DNA from: Takakia lepidozioides
Taxonomy: Eukaryota > Streptophyta > Takakiopsida > Takakiales > Takakiaceae
DNA: 60,000 nucleotides
Direction: 5' to 3'
Assembly: GCA_030704615.1 (NCBI GenBank)
Contig: CM060731.1
Location: forward strand, 70,414,756-70,474,755
The position numbers were made by a program, and so were the translations under genes. Below, piece by piece: positions 36,927 to 49,006 of this stretch (position 1 is its first letter; each line of letters starts with the position of its first letter). Under the pieces are notes generated by a model that was given only the letters and a program-made list of their open reading frames with translations, had not been told where the DNA came from and did no database searches.

Positions 36927-37040
36927 ACATGAGGTTAGGTAGCATGTGAGCAGGCTCAGGGGCGTGAGCACAAAGGCATATTCCAAAAGATTTTGGAGAA
37001 CATGCGATTGCGAAACCAAAATGCGCTCACGCAATAAGAA
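36927..37040 (+). repeat. Dispersed repeat, copy 1
   Basis: TGAGGTTAGGTAGC.TGTGAGCA.GCTCAGG and AGGCATATTCC recur at 49675-49760. The following GCGAAA-rich DNA runs to the 16-bp perfect palindrome GTTTCGCTAGCGAAAC at about 37200. Confidence 0.6.
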
Positions 37041-39668
37041 ATACGAAACTATTTGAAAACTATGCTCACGCGAAAAAAATCATGAAATTAATCATCCAAA
37101 GCTTAACTCATGTGAGCACAAAGACCCACTAATATATCTAACAGAAGTCAAAGATCAGTGCACGTAAACAGTGTGGCAAGAACCACCCAAAAAAAAAGGG
37201 TTTCGCTAGCGAAACGCAAACGGTGTTTGCAAGCGAAACTTGGATTTTCACCAACAAAACTTGGTTTCGTCGGCAAAATTGGGGTTTGGTTTTGCTTTTT
37301 GTTTTTTTTGTTAAGGTTTCTACCTTTCAAGCCCTTCTATATGCTTAACATTATATTTCGACACCATGAAGACCCTATTAACGCAGAAATATCCTATGTA
37401 TGTAGTATATGTATTTCCGCTGACATACATATTGAGACCCTTATAACCGTGGATCCTGCTCGCGCGGCGATTGTTTTGTGCTCACGTGGTACCAACCCCC
37501 CCTGACCCTTAGTATGCCAATCAAAAACCGGAACCATCAGTTATCATAAAACTAATAACAGGCCCATCACATAAAGTACCGGGGTAAGGGAAAAAAAAAA
37601 ATCATTAAAATTTAGGATATCCAAAACAGTCAGGTATCTAATATCTACAATTAGAAGATAGGTAGGTATATCGAAATCCGGGGGATAAAGTGATATCCAC
37701 ATAGTAACACTGGTTAATATAGCCTTTTTAACGACCCCATACCAAAGTACCATACCTAAAGAGCTGGCACTTTCCACAAATACCAAATAATTCATTGATT
37801 ATTATTATTTTAAACAGCGTCGATTTGAAAGTAGAAATTAGTCAACTATTCTCACTTGATTGGTGTGTTTGCTTTATGACCCATCTGGATAAGCACAAAT
37901 TTCCCATGAGGTGAGGTTTTGAGTAGAGTTTGTCTCGAAAAAAGTCTCCACGGTCTCTTTGCTCCAATCTACGGACTCGAGGTAGCTTTGGGATCTTGGT
38001 CCCGAATGGAACAGCAGGTGTGGAGCACTCCCCACCTTCCTAATGCGGGATGAGATTTGATTCGCACCCTCCCCAAGCCTCTCTCGGAGCCCCCGCCAGC
38101 GGGCCCACCACCTCAAGCGCTTGCCTTAAACTCGTTGGGTAAGCCTAGTCCTAACTCCTAAACCGTTAGGAACTTCAATGTCAATTAATTTTCTTCCGAT
38201 TTTGTTCTTCAAATGGAACACACTAGACATAGGATGGGAGTGTAATGCGTATGTGGGAGATAATGAAAATTCGGCAGCTCCGCAGTCACCTTCAAGAGGT
38301 TATCCCACAAACCAACTCCCTCAAGAGTCGGGACTTTAACACCTTTGACACAGAGCCTGACCAAAATAGGGGTTTCAGAAGGCCCCACCAAGCTGCCACA
38401 CACCTCACCTTGACATCATCTCGTGATAAGGGTTTGACCACATGATGCAAACTAGTAGGTGCGCAGGAAGCCGGTCAATTCCTCACCCATTTGCCCTAAG
38501 ACTTGAAGAGTGGATAGTGGCAAGCAGATCGACTCTCGAATGGTGCGGTGCATTGGGTTCCGATTAAAAAGATAAAGGTTTATCTTTTTATTTCAAAAAA
38601 CGAGTTGAAATCCTGGCTTGAAGTGTAACGATCCCCTGCTCCCTTCCTCCACACTCCGCCCCAAGAGTTGTCTCCGGCCACGGCATTGTGACCGGCCATT
38701 ATTCATGGAATCATGATTCGTGTTTCCAGCCATGCCGACGAGCATACCGGTAAAAGTCCAGCACACGCACGTTATACTTCCATCAATGTCTAGTGTCACG
38801 GACCTCTTTGAATATGGTATTTGGAACATTCCATAGTCGGTGCTGGCACCTTTTCCTTTCAAGTGGCCCGGGCACGAGGCCTATCGATTAGGATTTGTGG
38901 AAGGGCTCACGTTCTTCAGCGCCTATTTTGAGTCAAGTGTAGAGCTGAATGTTGGGACCAAAATGTTGTAATTGACGGAGCTAACTTAAAGTAATTGATG
39001 TTATGCGGCCAAATCCGGCTGCTAAAATATTTTGCCCTATGTGGCACATTTTTAGTACAAATTATGCATAACCATGAAATAACTTTCCCAGGCCCATTGT
39101 TCTCTGGATGGGAACTGGTTCAACAATCCAAATATCCCCATCACATTGAACATAAACCAACATCCACCCAGGTGATTCCGGGCTCAAATCCTGCTACCCT
39201 GTTGAGTGGTATTATAGAGCCGCGCTCATGCATTCTAGTTCGCAAATGTTACAACGGAATCATGGTATATCCGGTGCGCATCGCTTTAGGAACAAGGACG
39301 ATAAGGCTTGGTCAAGCTGATAATTCCTGGATTTCTATCACATTGGATTCCCTGACACATGGGACCAGTTGACACACAATTAGTCTCCACACAAAACAAG
39401 AAAGTAGGTGCTCCGAATGGGGCCACCCTGCCATTGACCAAACCCTGCATGTCTGTCCAAATGGCCCCATTTCAACTCTATGGACGCTCCAGTGGTAGTG
39501 GCCTTAGCCTTGGTCGGTTTTTAGGGTTGATTCAACGTTTTTTTTTCCTTAATTTACAGCATGGGATAGTGGCCATGAGTGCACTGTATTGATGGAAAGA
39601 CAGGGAAAATAAACCTCCAGAAGCCAAGAAGGCTGAACAAGCGAGGGGGGTAGCTACCAGTGTTGGTA
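37041..39668. other. No gene recognised
   Basis: AT-rich with some GC islands (37990-38110, 38640-38720). One minus-strand ORF at 38593-38862 has no known motif. Probably old transposon debris. Confidence 0.35.
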
Positions 39669-40019
39669 TGGTAGGACATACCAGACTGGTATATTGGCAG
39701 ATGTATTGTATTATATTATATTTTTATTATACTAATGTCAGATGTATTTTCTTATAGATATTGGGTATGAGTATTGTATATCATGGTCACAATACCAGCT
39801 GGTCTCACATATCAATACTGGTGTCATTCAAGTAGCAGTTTTAATTTGTTTTTGTTTCTTTAATTTTTTTCCGTCCTGTAGGTCTCATGGCCCATAAATG
39901 TTAATTTTCCCCCCTCCTCAAGGGCCTGAATTGTGGGCTGTCGCTCCCAGGTTTCCTTCAAAATTTTAGTATCTAGAGGGAAAAGAACTTTACTAGAGAA
40001 AAAGAACTTGTAAAGTCCC

Positions 40020-40055
<36 letters not shown>

Positions 40056-40206
40056 CACATGCTATACGTATATAATTGTGCAAAAAATTATACAATATTA
40101 AGATCGTAAGTAGAATACTCATACAGAGCAAATGAGGAAATATTGGTAGGGCAGCCGGTATATAAAAGTCTATACCAGCCTGGTCTGGTATGTCTGGTAT
40201 CTCCCT
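39669..40206. mobile_element. MITE-like element with imperfect inverted ends
   Basis: The left end carries GGACATACCAGACTGGTAT and the right end, read in reverse complement, GACATACCAGACCAGGCTGG. The interior is AT-rich without coding capacity and includes an (AT)n run at 40023-40052. No clear target duplication was identified. Confidence 0.4.
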
Positions 40207-41161
40207 GGGTATAGCATATTTACATACGAGACTCGTCTGGTCTTTACATCCCTGTGCATATTACCAGACCAACCTGGTAGAAGCTACACGGAGTTCCATG
40301 GCCAGAAAGGGTCAACAGATTGAACTTGTGATTGAGAAATAATAACTCAATTTCAACTAATTGCGGACTTTTGGCCTAAATCCGGACCAAGCTTAATATA
40401 TTACCTAATTAACATTAACTCAATTATTAACAATAATAATATTGAAGTAGTGAATCATTTAATTTATGAAGTTGCTCAATTCATGTAACGTCGACCACTA
40501 AGTCGTACTTTGTAATATAATAAAACGGTACATCATCTAAGATCAATTGAGAAGATTGTGAAGTTCCGACACGTGACTCATATCAAAGTCATCTAATGTC
40601 ATATATTCGACGATATACAGTTCAGAATTAAACATCCATACCGATGCATGCTAAGAGTACATCAGTCAATATACTAAGTTGCAAGTTCCCAAGCTGGAAA
40701 ACATTGAATTGAATTACCATCAAACATTGGAATTAGGTCTTAGTATAAGACATTTTGTAAACACATTAATGGCAAACAAATATTATGGAAAAGCCTGTAG
40801 ATTAGACCTCGAAGCAAATATCAGATCATGATTCTATCATACCCACAAGTTGGAAAATTTTGAAAAATTAAAAAATGAGCGTCAAACAATGGAATTAGGC
40901 TTTAGGGTATAAAGTTTACTTTTTTTTAAAGACAAAGGTGGACAACAAATATTGTGGAAAACCGTACCGATGACCTATAGAATTTAGATCACCTATAAAA
41001 GTTGAGAATGAAATATAGTGGAATGAGATATCCCAACAAGTCTAGTATAATTATACCGAAAGCTAGAAAAAAACTAAATGAGCACCTAACTTGGAATTAC
41101 GTTTTAGCCTTTAGTTTGTAGGGTTTAGGGTGAGCAAAAAATCAATATATGAAGCAAGACA
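40207..41161. other. AT-rich DNA; no gene
   Basis: About 950 bp with a diverged internal duplication: AGCTGGAAAACATTGAATTG, then GTTGGAAAATTTTGAAAAAT and AGCTAGAAAAAAACTAAATG, each followed by GGAATTAG(G/C) and a TTTTAG stretch. No coding content. Confidence 0.45.
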
Positions 41162-41173
41162 TTTGTTTTGTTT

Positions 41174-41204
<31 letters not shown>

Positions 41205-43040
41205 GTAGCGTCGTTGAGATCTCGCAAACCGCGGGCCCAGCACGTGTGCAGGGTGCCGTTGGAAAGCCCTCAATGAGGAGGGGTGCACCGGTTTGGTCTC
41301 ATGATTTTTGGACAAGCGGTGAGGGAGATGTGGAATTCCAAGTACTTTTGGTCGCTGGAAATTCACAAAAAATAGCAAAAATGGCAAAGTGGGCATTTCC
41401 TGGGAGAATGGTTGGAGCCTTGAGGGGAGAGACAACAAGGGAGAGGTCTCCGATTCAAATCTGGTCATAGGCTATGTGGAAAAAAAATGATTAGATATGG
41501 CTAAATCAGTAGACGTAGATGACTTAGATGATAGTGGACACTTGGGCCAACGGCACATGCTATCCTAGAGGCCTCACTTAGGAGACGCACTAGAATACAT
41601 ATGAGATATTGCACTTGGGCTTAGATGACACTGGGCATTTGGGCCAACGGCACAAGCTACCCTAGAGGTCGCACTTGGGCCTGTTTTGTTTTGTTTTGTT
41701 TTGTAGCGTCGTTGAGATCTCCCAAACCGCGGGCCCCAGCGCAAGTGCTTGGTGCCGTTGGAAAGCCCTCGATGAGGAGGGGTGCATCGGCTTGGTCTCA
41801 TGATTTTTGGACAAACAGTGAGGGAGATGTGGAATTCCAAGTACTTTTGGTCGCTGGAAATTCACAAAAAATAGCAAAAATGGCAAAGTGGGCATTCCTG
41901 GGACAATGGTTGGAGCCTCGACGGGAGAGATATCAAGGGAAAGGTCTCCAGTTCAAATCTGGTTGTAGGCTCTGTAGAAAAAAAACTTGATTAGATATGT
42001 CTTGCTTCATATGTTGATGCACTTGGACTTAAATGACATTGGACACTTGGGCCAACGGCACAGGCCACCCTAGACATGGGAGACGTACTTGGATACTTAG
42101 GAGACTGCACTTGCGTTAAGATGATCCACTAGACACTTGGGCCTCTACATGGGAGATGCACTTGAATACATGAATAGAAGATTGTACTTGGGCTTAGATG
42201 GGCCTCGACAAAGGAGATGCACTTGTATACGTAGGAAATTGCACTTAGTCTTAGATTTCAATTCATCACGCATGGGCCGACGGCATAGGCTACACTAGAG
42301 GCCGCACTTGGGCCTCGACATAGGAGACGCACTGGGATACATAGAAGATCTTACACTGGGGCTAAGATGACACTGGACACTTGGGCCAATGGCACATGCT
42401 ACCCTAGAGGTTGCATTTGGGCCTCGACATAGAAGACGCACTTGGATACATAGGGGATTGCACTTGGACTTAGATGATGACACTGGACACTTGGGCCAAC
42501 AGCACAGGCTACCCTAGAGGTCGCATTTGGCCCTCGACATAAGGAGACGCACTTGGATACATAGGGGATTGCACTTGGACTTAGATGATGACACTGGAGA
42601 GTTGGGCCAACGGCACATGCTACCCTAGTCAATATATGAAGCGAGACGTTTGTTTTGTTTTGTTTTGTAGCGTCATTGAGATCTCCAAAACCGCGGGGCC
42701 CCAACGCGTGTGCTTGGTGCCGTTGGAAAGCCGTCGAGGAGGAGGGGTGCACTGGCTTGGTCTCATGATTTTTGGACAAGCGGTGAGGGAGATGTGGAAT
42801 TCCAAGTACTTTTGGTCGTTGGAAATTCACAAAAAATAACAAAAATGGCAAAGTGGGCATTCCTGGGACATGATTGGAGCCTCGACGGGAGAGATATCAA
42901 GGGAAATGTCTCCGATTCAAATCTGGTCATAGGCTCTGTGGAAAAGAAACTTATTTAGATGACATTGGGCCGTTGGAAATTTGGAAAAAATAGCAAAGTG
43001 GGCATTCCTGGGAGAATGGTTGGAGCCTTGAGGGAAAGAC
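41162..43040 (+). repeat. Composite tandem array: three ~310-bp units plus ~105-bp minisatellite
   Basis: Three copies (about 41190-41500, 41680-41995, 42650-42965) begin with a TTTTG run, then TAGCGTCGTTGAGATCTC, GGAAAGCCCTCGATGAGGAG, TCATGATTTTTGGACAA and AATTCCAAGTACTTTTGGTC. They end GATTCAAATCTGGT and an A-run, which resembles a B-box plus tail. Between copies 1-2 and 2-3 lie units of GCACTTGGGCC, GGCCAACGGCACAGGCTACC and GGAGACGCACTTGGATACAT. Aligned ORFs in the three copies arise from sequence identity and have no family match. Confidence 0.85.
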
Positions 43041-44523
43041 AGCAAGGGTAATTGCAATACATACAAGTATGAGGTTCATGGACGAGCTATGGCTTATGTG
43101 AAGCCACTAGACCTGTTGCTATGCTCTCTTGGGCTCTCACGGCCCACCAGAGGCGCCCCCAACTCACCAAACAAGCTCTTTGCTTTCCAACAAACTCTCT
43201 TGCTCCATGAAACTCACAAAATAAAGCTGAAAAATACACATCTTTGTCACCTTGGGGCACTTGCATCTCTCATGCATATTCCCTGGCTCTAGGGCCCCTC
43301 GTTGCTGCCCTTCCAGCCCCGCTCTTGCCACTCCAAGAGCCCTTACACTGCTGAGTTGCAGATTGAAACTCCAACTCAGCACATGCTTCACAAGTGCACT
43401 GATTTCCACACAAAATGGACCAGCCCTCTCTCTTCACTCCTACCTCTTCATGAGCTTGGAGCTGAAGCTCCCAACAGGCTGCGATGCATCCCCTCGCAGC
43501 TCCACTATTCGGCTGCTCCTCATCTACCCGCAACAACTAGTTTCGGGCATAAATACCTGGAGCTGATCATATCATCTCCAACCTGCAACACACTAGCTTC
43601 CCATGCGAAGCCCACATTCCTGCAGCTCATTAACTCGGCCTACAACTGAAGAAGACGACCACCAGTTCGCCCACTCGTGGCCAACATCTCCTCCGCTTCA
43701 CACTAGAAGCCCCAACTTGGTTGCCATAGCGTTGGGCTATGCAACACTGACCGCATCTCTATCCATTGCAAACCTACAACCTGCTCGCCTTCACACTCTT
43801 TCCGCTTTGGATAGGCTCATGCATGGATCCCTGCACTCTAGGCTGAACCGCTTCTCATGATCTGAAAACACAAGTGCTACAATAATTCGAACCTGGCACT
43901 CACAGACGAGTGATAAAGACAAATGATATAAGCATACAAGCTCTCTTAAACTCACACATTTGTACATGAAAACATCACTCATATATTAAATCAAGCCAAG
44001 TACACCACACGCCATGGGGAATCCACACTACGGTGTTATAGCTAGACGCGGTGAGGCTCAACTCGAGAAAGATGAGCCCACTGCGATCTGCCGTGAAAAT
44101 AACCATGCCAGGTGCCCAAACATGAATTGGCCCATGGATTGACACTTGGGTCAATCCCAAATGTCAATATATAAAAGCTAGTTATTTCCTAGCTAACTTC
44201 ACACTAGTGGTAAAATAACTTGACATAGTTGTTTTATCTCTTTTCTCATCTTTAACATTGTGGCATAGTTTTCTAGGATTTTGTGCTAGGAAATGCAGTT
44301 AGCTGACAACGATGTATGTTGTGGCACGATGCTTAGGTGCATGACACAAATTTTCCATAAGAACCTGGAAATTTTAAAAGCTATTAAGGGGAGCTAAACA
44401 TCATTCGGCCACAACCCTCTCCAATTCACAAAAGAAGGTATAGTTTTTGTTTTTGTTTTTATTCGGGCCACTTTACACTTGGGAAAGAAATACCTCGAAC
44501 CAGAAAGCATCCAACAAATGGAC
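43041..44523. other. No gene recognised
   Basis: CT-rich short ORFs near 43250-43860 on the plus strand are low-complexity and unlike any family I know. The rest shows nothing. Confidence 0.35.
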
Positions 44524-44526
44524 CAC

Positions 44527-44555
44527 CACTACAAGAGATGAGCGTTTTTAGGACT
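44527..44555 (+). repeat. CACTA-1 left terminal inverted repeat
   Basis: Begins CACTACAAGAGATGAGCG; partner at 48978-49006 on the opposite strand. Confidence 0.92.
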
Positions 44556-45291
44556 ACGGATTTGGCGGAGTCATAAAAACGGCACTAGGTATACGACTAC
44601 AGAGCGCTAAAATGCGTTGCAGTCATAGTTTTATCACTTTATAGTAATGGATATCACTACATGACTCCGGAAAATTAGGGAGCATTGGTCAAACATTATT
44701 GACCATGATGACAATGATGGTTTTATGACTAGTGTGATATGTTTGACTACACGTGGACGACGTTTCATGGAATCTTGTGACTCCATGACTAAAGATGGTT
44801 TTACAGCTCTATTTATACGACTACATCCCTACACGTGTCATTTTGAAAGCACATACATGAATGTATTCATCCATTGGATGAGTTTATCCATCGATGACAT
44901 GGCATGTAAACTTATGAGTCCCTTACTGCAAATTGTTTCATAACTCTATATATATGACTATATCACTACACATGTCATTTAAAAGGCATATACATTAATG
45001 AATTCATTCAATGGATGGGTTCATCCATCCGCCTATACGGTGTGTCGATTTGATATCTGTTCAATAAATTGGACCTGGATGGATGTGGCTTAACAAGGAT
45101 CGCAAGATATATGAGATTAAAATACATGGTTATACAAGGTTAGATCATGTGATGGAAATTATTTTGAATCGTTAGATTTTACAGGATCTAACGGTCTAGA
45201 TTGTTTAAGATCTAACGGTTTAAGATTACACCGCCGAACTTTATATCGGGCTGGGACTTAGGCTTTTTTGTCTCCTGCGTTTCACCATCTA

Positions 45292-45400
45292 TTTGATGTT
45301 GTGTCATGGAACGCGATGATCGCAGGATATGCAGGGGTGTGGGATGGAGGCTTTGCAGACCTTCCTACTCTTGAGCAAATGATGCAGGAAGGAGAACAGG
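45292..45400 (+). pseudogene. PPR scrap in CACTA-1, shared with CACTA-2
   Basis: Reads FDVVSWNAMIAGYAGVWDGG in one frame and then diverges. The same scrap with the same flanks (GCTGGGACTTAG before; GGGAGAGTCAGCTTGG after) occurs at 50928-51165 in CACTA-2, so capture preceded the split of the two elements. Confidence 0.75.
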
Positions 45401-45759
45401 AGGAGGAGAGGAGACGAGGAGAAGATCCCAACATTCTTGTGAGCTCGCTGTTTTTGGGAGAGAGACGAGACGAGACGAGGAGACGCTCGCCGTTCTTGGG
45501 AGAGTCAGCTTGGTCTTAGCAGGCCGTGTTTCAATCTCTGCCTGCTCAGCTGCACCGTGGTGGTTCGATCTCACATACCAATCCAACATTACTTGACTAC
45601 AGATACAAGCAGCACACACAAGGGGTCCTTTTGGGCTGATGGTCGGTCAAATCCTCTATGGGTCATGACACAAGGTAAAGGTCAATGTGGTGAGGATACC
45701 TTCTTCTTTGACCTATTTCAGCCTATTTTGCCCTGTTTGGCAGCATGAAAGTATCCAAA

Positions 45760-48075
45760 AACAGGTCATAGAGATGAGGAGAAGCTTTGGAATGAACACT
45801 TTTCCGACCCCAGTCAATGGCGGGACAATGGAGACAAAAAGGTGAATGCATGTTGGACTACACTAGAGAGAAGTAGATGCAATTTAGAATTAGAACTACT
45901 GTAATAATTAGGGTTGGGGTTTGCTGGAAGAACTTCACGCCGTCAGTGTCAGCTGCTAGCAGCAAGTATTCATGATTTGTACACAGACAAGGATAGCTGA
46001 AGGACCAGGGATAGAGGTCCAGGTTCATCCAAGAGGGCCGGATTTCAAACACAAGATTAGTTCTGATTCCCCATGGATCAATAGCTACAAGAAATCTGCT
46101 AATGAGAAAATGGTCTGCTAATGAAGGCACGTTTTTCAACACATTTCACCCTGTTTTCCCCTCTTATCAGAATCGGCCCTAAATTTTCATGTTGAATTCT
46201 GCAAGTTAGTTGGTTGAGTGAACATGGGATAGTTTGGAGTGACTTTGATATCATGGGCAAGGACCTTAAGGACTATCTCAATGGCCTACCTGCCCTCGTC
46301 ACTAGACTGAAATTTAAACTCGGGGTGGGACAACTACAAGTGCAACCACGAGCTACCACACTTAACATACATGTTGACAAGGGTGTTGTGTAGAAAAACA
46401 TTTAATGCCTTCAATCCACTTAATATAATGTGAGCATATGCACCTGATTTCAGTTTGCAGACCTTTCAGCTTGATGCTCTTATGCTTGAGACATGGGACT
46501 TAGGTATCTGAATATACTGAAATTATGCCTAGCTGGTTGAAGTTTGTAGAGCCTCTTTTAGTTGCAGGATGGGGAAGGCAGGGGGCAAGGAGGCAGGGGA
46601 AAAATAGAATACTGTTCAGTATGACTCTTGGAGCCATTCCAGCTTAAAATGTGATGATGTCTCCATTGGGGCATGGACCTCTTGGTCATTTACAAGGGAC
46701 TTGGTAGGGTCAGCATGATCATAGGAGTGTATGAAGGCTGGCAGCCTTGGAATTTTATAACCAGATGTCATTCTGAACATCCCCTAATTCTGGACATATA
46801 TGCCAATGTCAAGGGAGTGTTCAACACTATGGCTAAACGAGATGTGGTGTCGTGGAGTGCGATGCTTGCAGGGTATGCACAGCAAGGGTGCAGGATGGAG
46901 GTTTTGGATACCTATGAGCCAATGATGGGGGAAGGGGTGAAGCTCGACCACATCATTTTAGTGTGTGTTTGCAGTGCGTGTGCAAGCCTGGCAGCCCTGG
47001 AAAAGGGCAAAGAGGTGCATGGTTGCATCACCAAAGCTGGAATTGTACCATATGTGATTCTGAACAATACCTCGTGGACATATATGCCAAATGTGGGAGC
47101 ATTGAGGATGCGGAGGGAGCCTTCAACACTATGGCTGAACGAGATCGTGTGATAAGTTGAGTTGGTTGTTTCCTAGAACAAATATAGGCTGTCCTTGTCA
47201 GCTGCTAGCATCAAGGTAAGGATTTATGCATGATTTGTGCAGAGGCATGGATAGGTGAAGGAGCAGGGATAGAGTGTGGGTCCAGATTCATGAAAGAGGG
47301 CCAGATTTCAAGCTCCAGATTACCTATGATTCCCTGTGTTGAAGGATAGCTACAAGAAACCTGCATGGGTAGATGGTCAACTGGAATTTGTCGTAGCAGC
47401 GGCACAATTGATAAATCAGGCATTGGTAACGAAGACACCTTCTTCAATAGCACAACGGCTACAAGTGGGTAGATGGTCTACTACAAACAGCGGCAACAGC
47501 ACAATTGATAGAACAAGACACTACTAATGAAGGTACCTTCTTCAACATATTCCACCATGTTTTCCCCTGCCATCAGAGTCGTCCCTATATTTTCATTTTG
47601 AATTCTGCAAGTTAGCTCCACGTTGGTGGATCTCTGGTGGTTTTGGAATGATTTTGACATGTTATTGCCAATGTGGTCAACAGGAAAGTATTAAAAAAAT
47701 AGATAACAGAGACGAGGAGAAGCTCTGTTCCAAAGAATACGTTTCCGACCCCAATCAATGATGGAACAATCGAGGCAAAAAAATGAATGCTTGTTGGAAG
47801 TAGACGCAAGTCAGCGAGTATGGTAAGTAGGGTTGGGGTGTTTGCTGGAACAATTCTAGGCTGTCATTGTCAGCTGCTAGGAGCAAGGCAATGATATATA
47901 CATGATTTGTGCAGAGGCATGGATAGCTGAAGGAGCAGGGATAGAGTGCATGGGTCCAGATTCATCCAAGAGGGCCGGATTTCAATCTCCAGATTACCTA
48001 TGATTCCCTGTGGAAGGATAGCTACAAGAAACCTGCATGGATAGATGATCAAATGGTTGGTCTTGAGCTGAAGAG
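45760..48075 (+). repeat. Copies of the ~665-bp repeat in CACTA-1, two of them in tandem
   Basis: A GTTTCCTAGAACAA..TAGGCTGTC.TTGTCAGCTGCTAG boundary lies at about 47165 and again at 47830, a period near 665 bp. A further diverged copy lies at 45760-46260 and the PPR fragment at 46790-47155 sits between. Same family as 18835-19440 and 53935-54680. Confidence 0.75.
46790..47155 (+). pseudogene. PPR gene fragment captured by CACTA-1
   Basis: An open stretch of about 120 codons with NTMAKRDVVSWSAMLAGYAQ, YEPMMGEGVKLDHIILVC, ACASLAALEKGKEVHGCIT, then a frame change near 47075 and the start of the next repeat (DIYAKCGSIEDAEGAFNTM). No start context, no E/DYW tail. Nearest relatives in the window are 27851-28589 and the CACTA-2 copies. 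Confidence 0.85.
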
Positions 48076-48281
48076 CACGACCCCTGCAGGGATGTCTCTC
48101 CATCTGTAGATCTTTTAGGAAGTGGAAGGCTAGGGCCCAGCTTTCTTATGACATTGTTAGCTGATTTTCAGTTCTTCTCCTTAGCTCGGTGCCTTTCTGT
48201 TTCCAAGTTATGGCAGTAGTTTCTGGATGCAGTTTTTTTTCCTGCTAGACTCTTTAGCTCTATGCAGACCCCCTTCTTTGC

Positions 48282-48473
48282 TTGCCTTCCTTCTTACTAC
48301 TCTTTCTTGTCTTGGTACGCGAAGCTGTGTCTTCCTCTTTTAGCCTCTATGGCACTCTATCCAGAGGTTATTTTTTCCTCTTTGTATCCAAGGACATTTT
48401 ATGTCCATTACCTATAAAGTTCTGGAGGCCACTGTCCCTCTTTGTTAACAAAAAAAAAAAAAAAAAAAAAAAA
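48282..48473 (+). other. Poly(A)-tailed insert inside CACTA-1
   Basis: A TTCTGGAGGCCACTG stretch runs into a 24-nt A tract (48450-48473) followed by CAACGACAACAACAA. This is the form of a retroposed 3' end (LINE or processed transcript). The source is not identified. Confidence 0.4.
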
Positions 48474-48977
48474 CAACGACAACAACAATGGCTTCCATTC
48501 TATTTTCCCAGAAACCTAATGAGAATTTAAATCAATTAATAATCTAAATATTATAATTGTATGATTTAATTTATTAATTTAAAATATTATTAAAAAACCT
48601 CTTTAGTCATGAAGTTATATACTCATGACTACATGATGGCAACGTGGCATTATATGATACGATATTCTTTCCCACGTGTAGGTCATATATGTTGTCCATG
48701 TGGACACATGTCACATCCGGAGTGCTACATGTGTCTCTCTGACGCCTCTCCAATGGAGTCATACTTTGTAGACATGTAGTCATATAGTTAGTCATATATA
48801 TATCATATAGTTGTGACTACATCCTCTCTACATCATGACTCCAGGTGCCACGCACGCAGTCACGGCTATGACTTGCAAAACGCAGTCCTAAAGACTAGTC
48901 GCTATGACAGGGCTTTTTTCACTGCAGAGTGATGTAGTCATGAACGCATATAGGACTGAAAAAATAGTCATATGTGC

Positions 48978-49006
48978 AGTCATAAAAACGCTCATCTGTT
49001 GTAGTG
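48978..49006 (-). repeat. CACTA-1 right terminal inverted repeat
   Basis: Reverse complement begins CACTACAACAGATGAGCG. Confidence 0.92.

Larger units (their letters stand above)
44527..49006. mobile_element. CACTA-1: non-autonomous CACTA (EnSpm) DNA transposon, 4480 bp
   Basis: Ends are CACTACAAGAGATGAGCG at 44527 and, in reverse complement, CACTACAACAGATGAGCG at 49006. The inverted match extends about 24-29 bp with few mismatches. A perfect 3-bp target duplication CAC lies at 44524-44526 and 49007-49009, the length expected for this superfamily. Subterminal DNA on both sides is dense in GTCAT/ATGAC and TGACTACAT motifs, typical transposase-binding repeats. No transposase ORF is visible. 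The interior holds PPR gene fragments and tandem copies of a ~665-bp repeat, so the element has captured host sequence. Confidence 0.92.

Noticed and set aside
39860-40060. ORF beginning MCIIYIYIYIYIYGG
   Set aside because: The start is a translated (AT)n microsatellite.
41168-42860. Conserved ORFs in the three 310-bp units (WSHDFWTSGEGDVEFQVLL)
   Set aside because: Protein identity only reflects recent DNA duplication; frames are short, lack consistent starts and match no family.
43990-44160. Minus-strand ORF with lectin-like look
   Set aside because: No consensus sugar-binding motif and no flanking exons.
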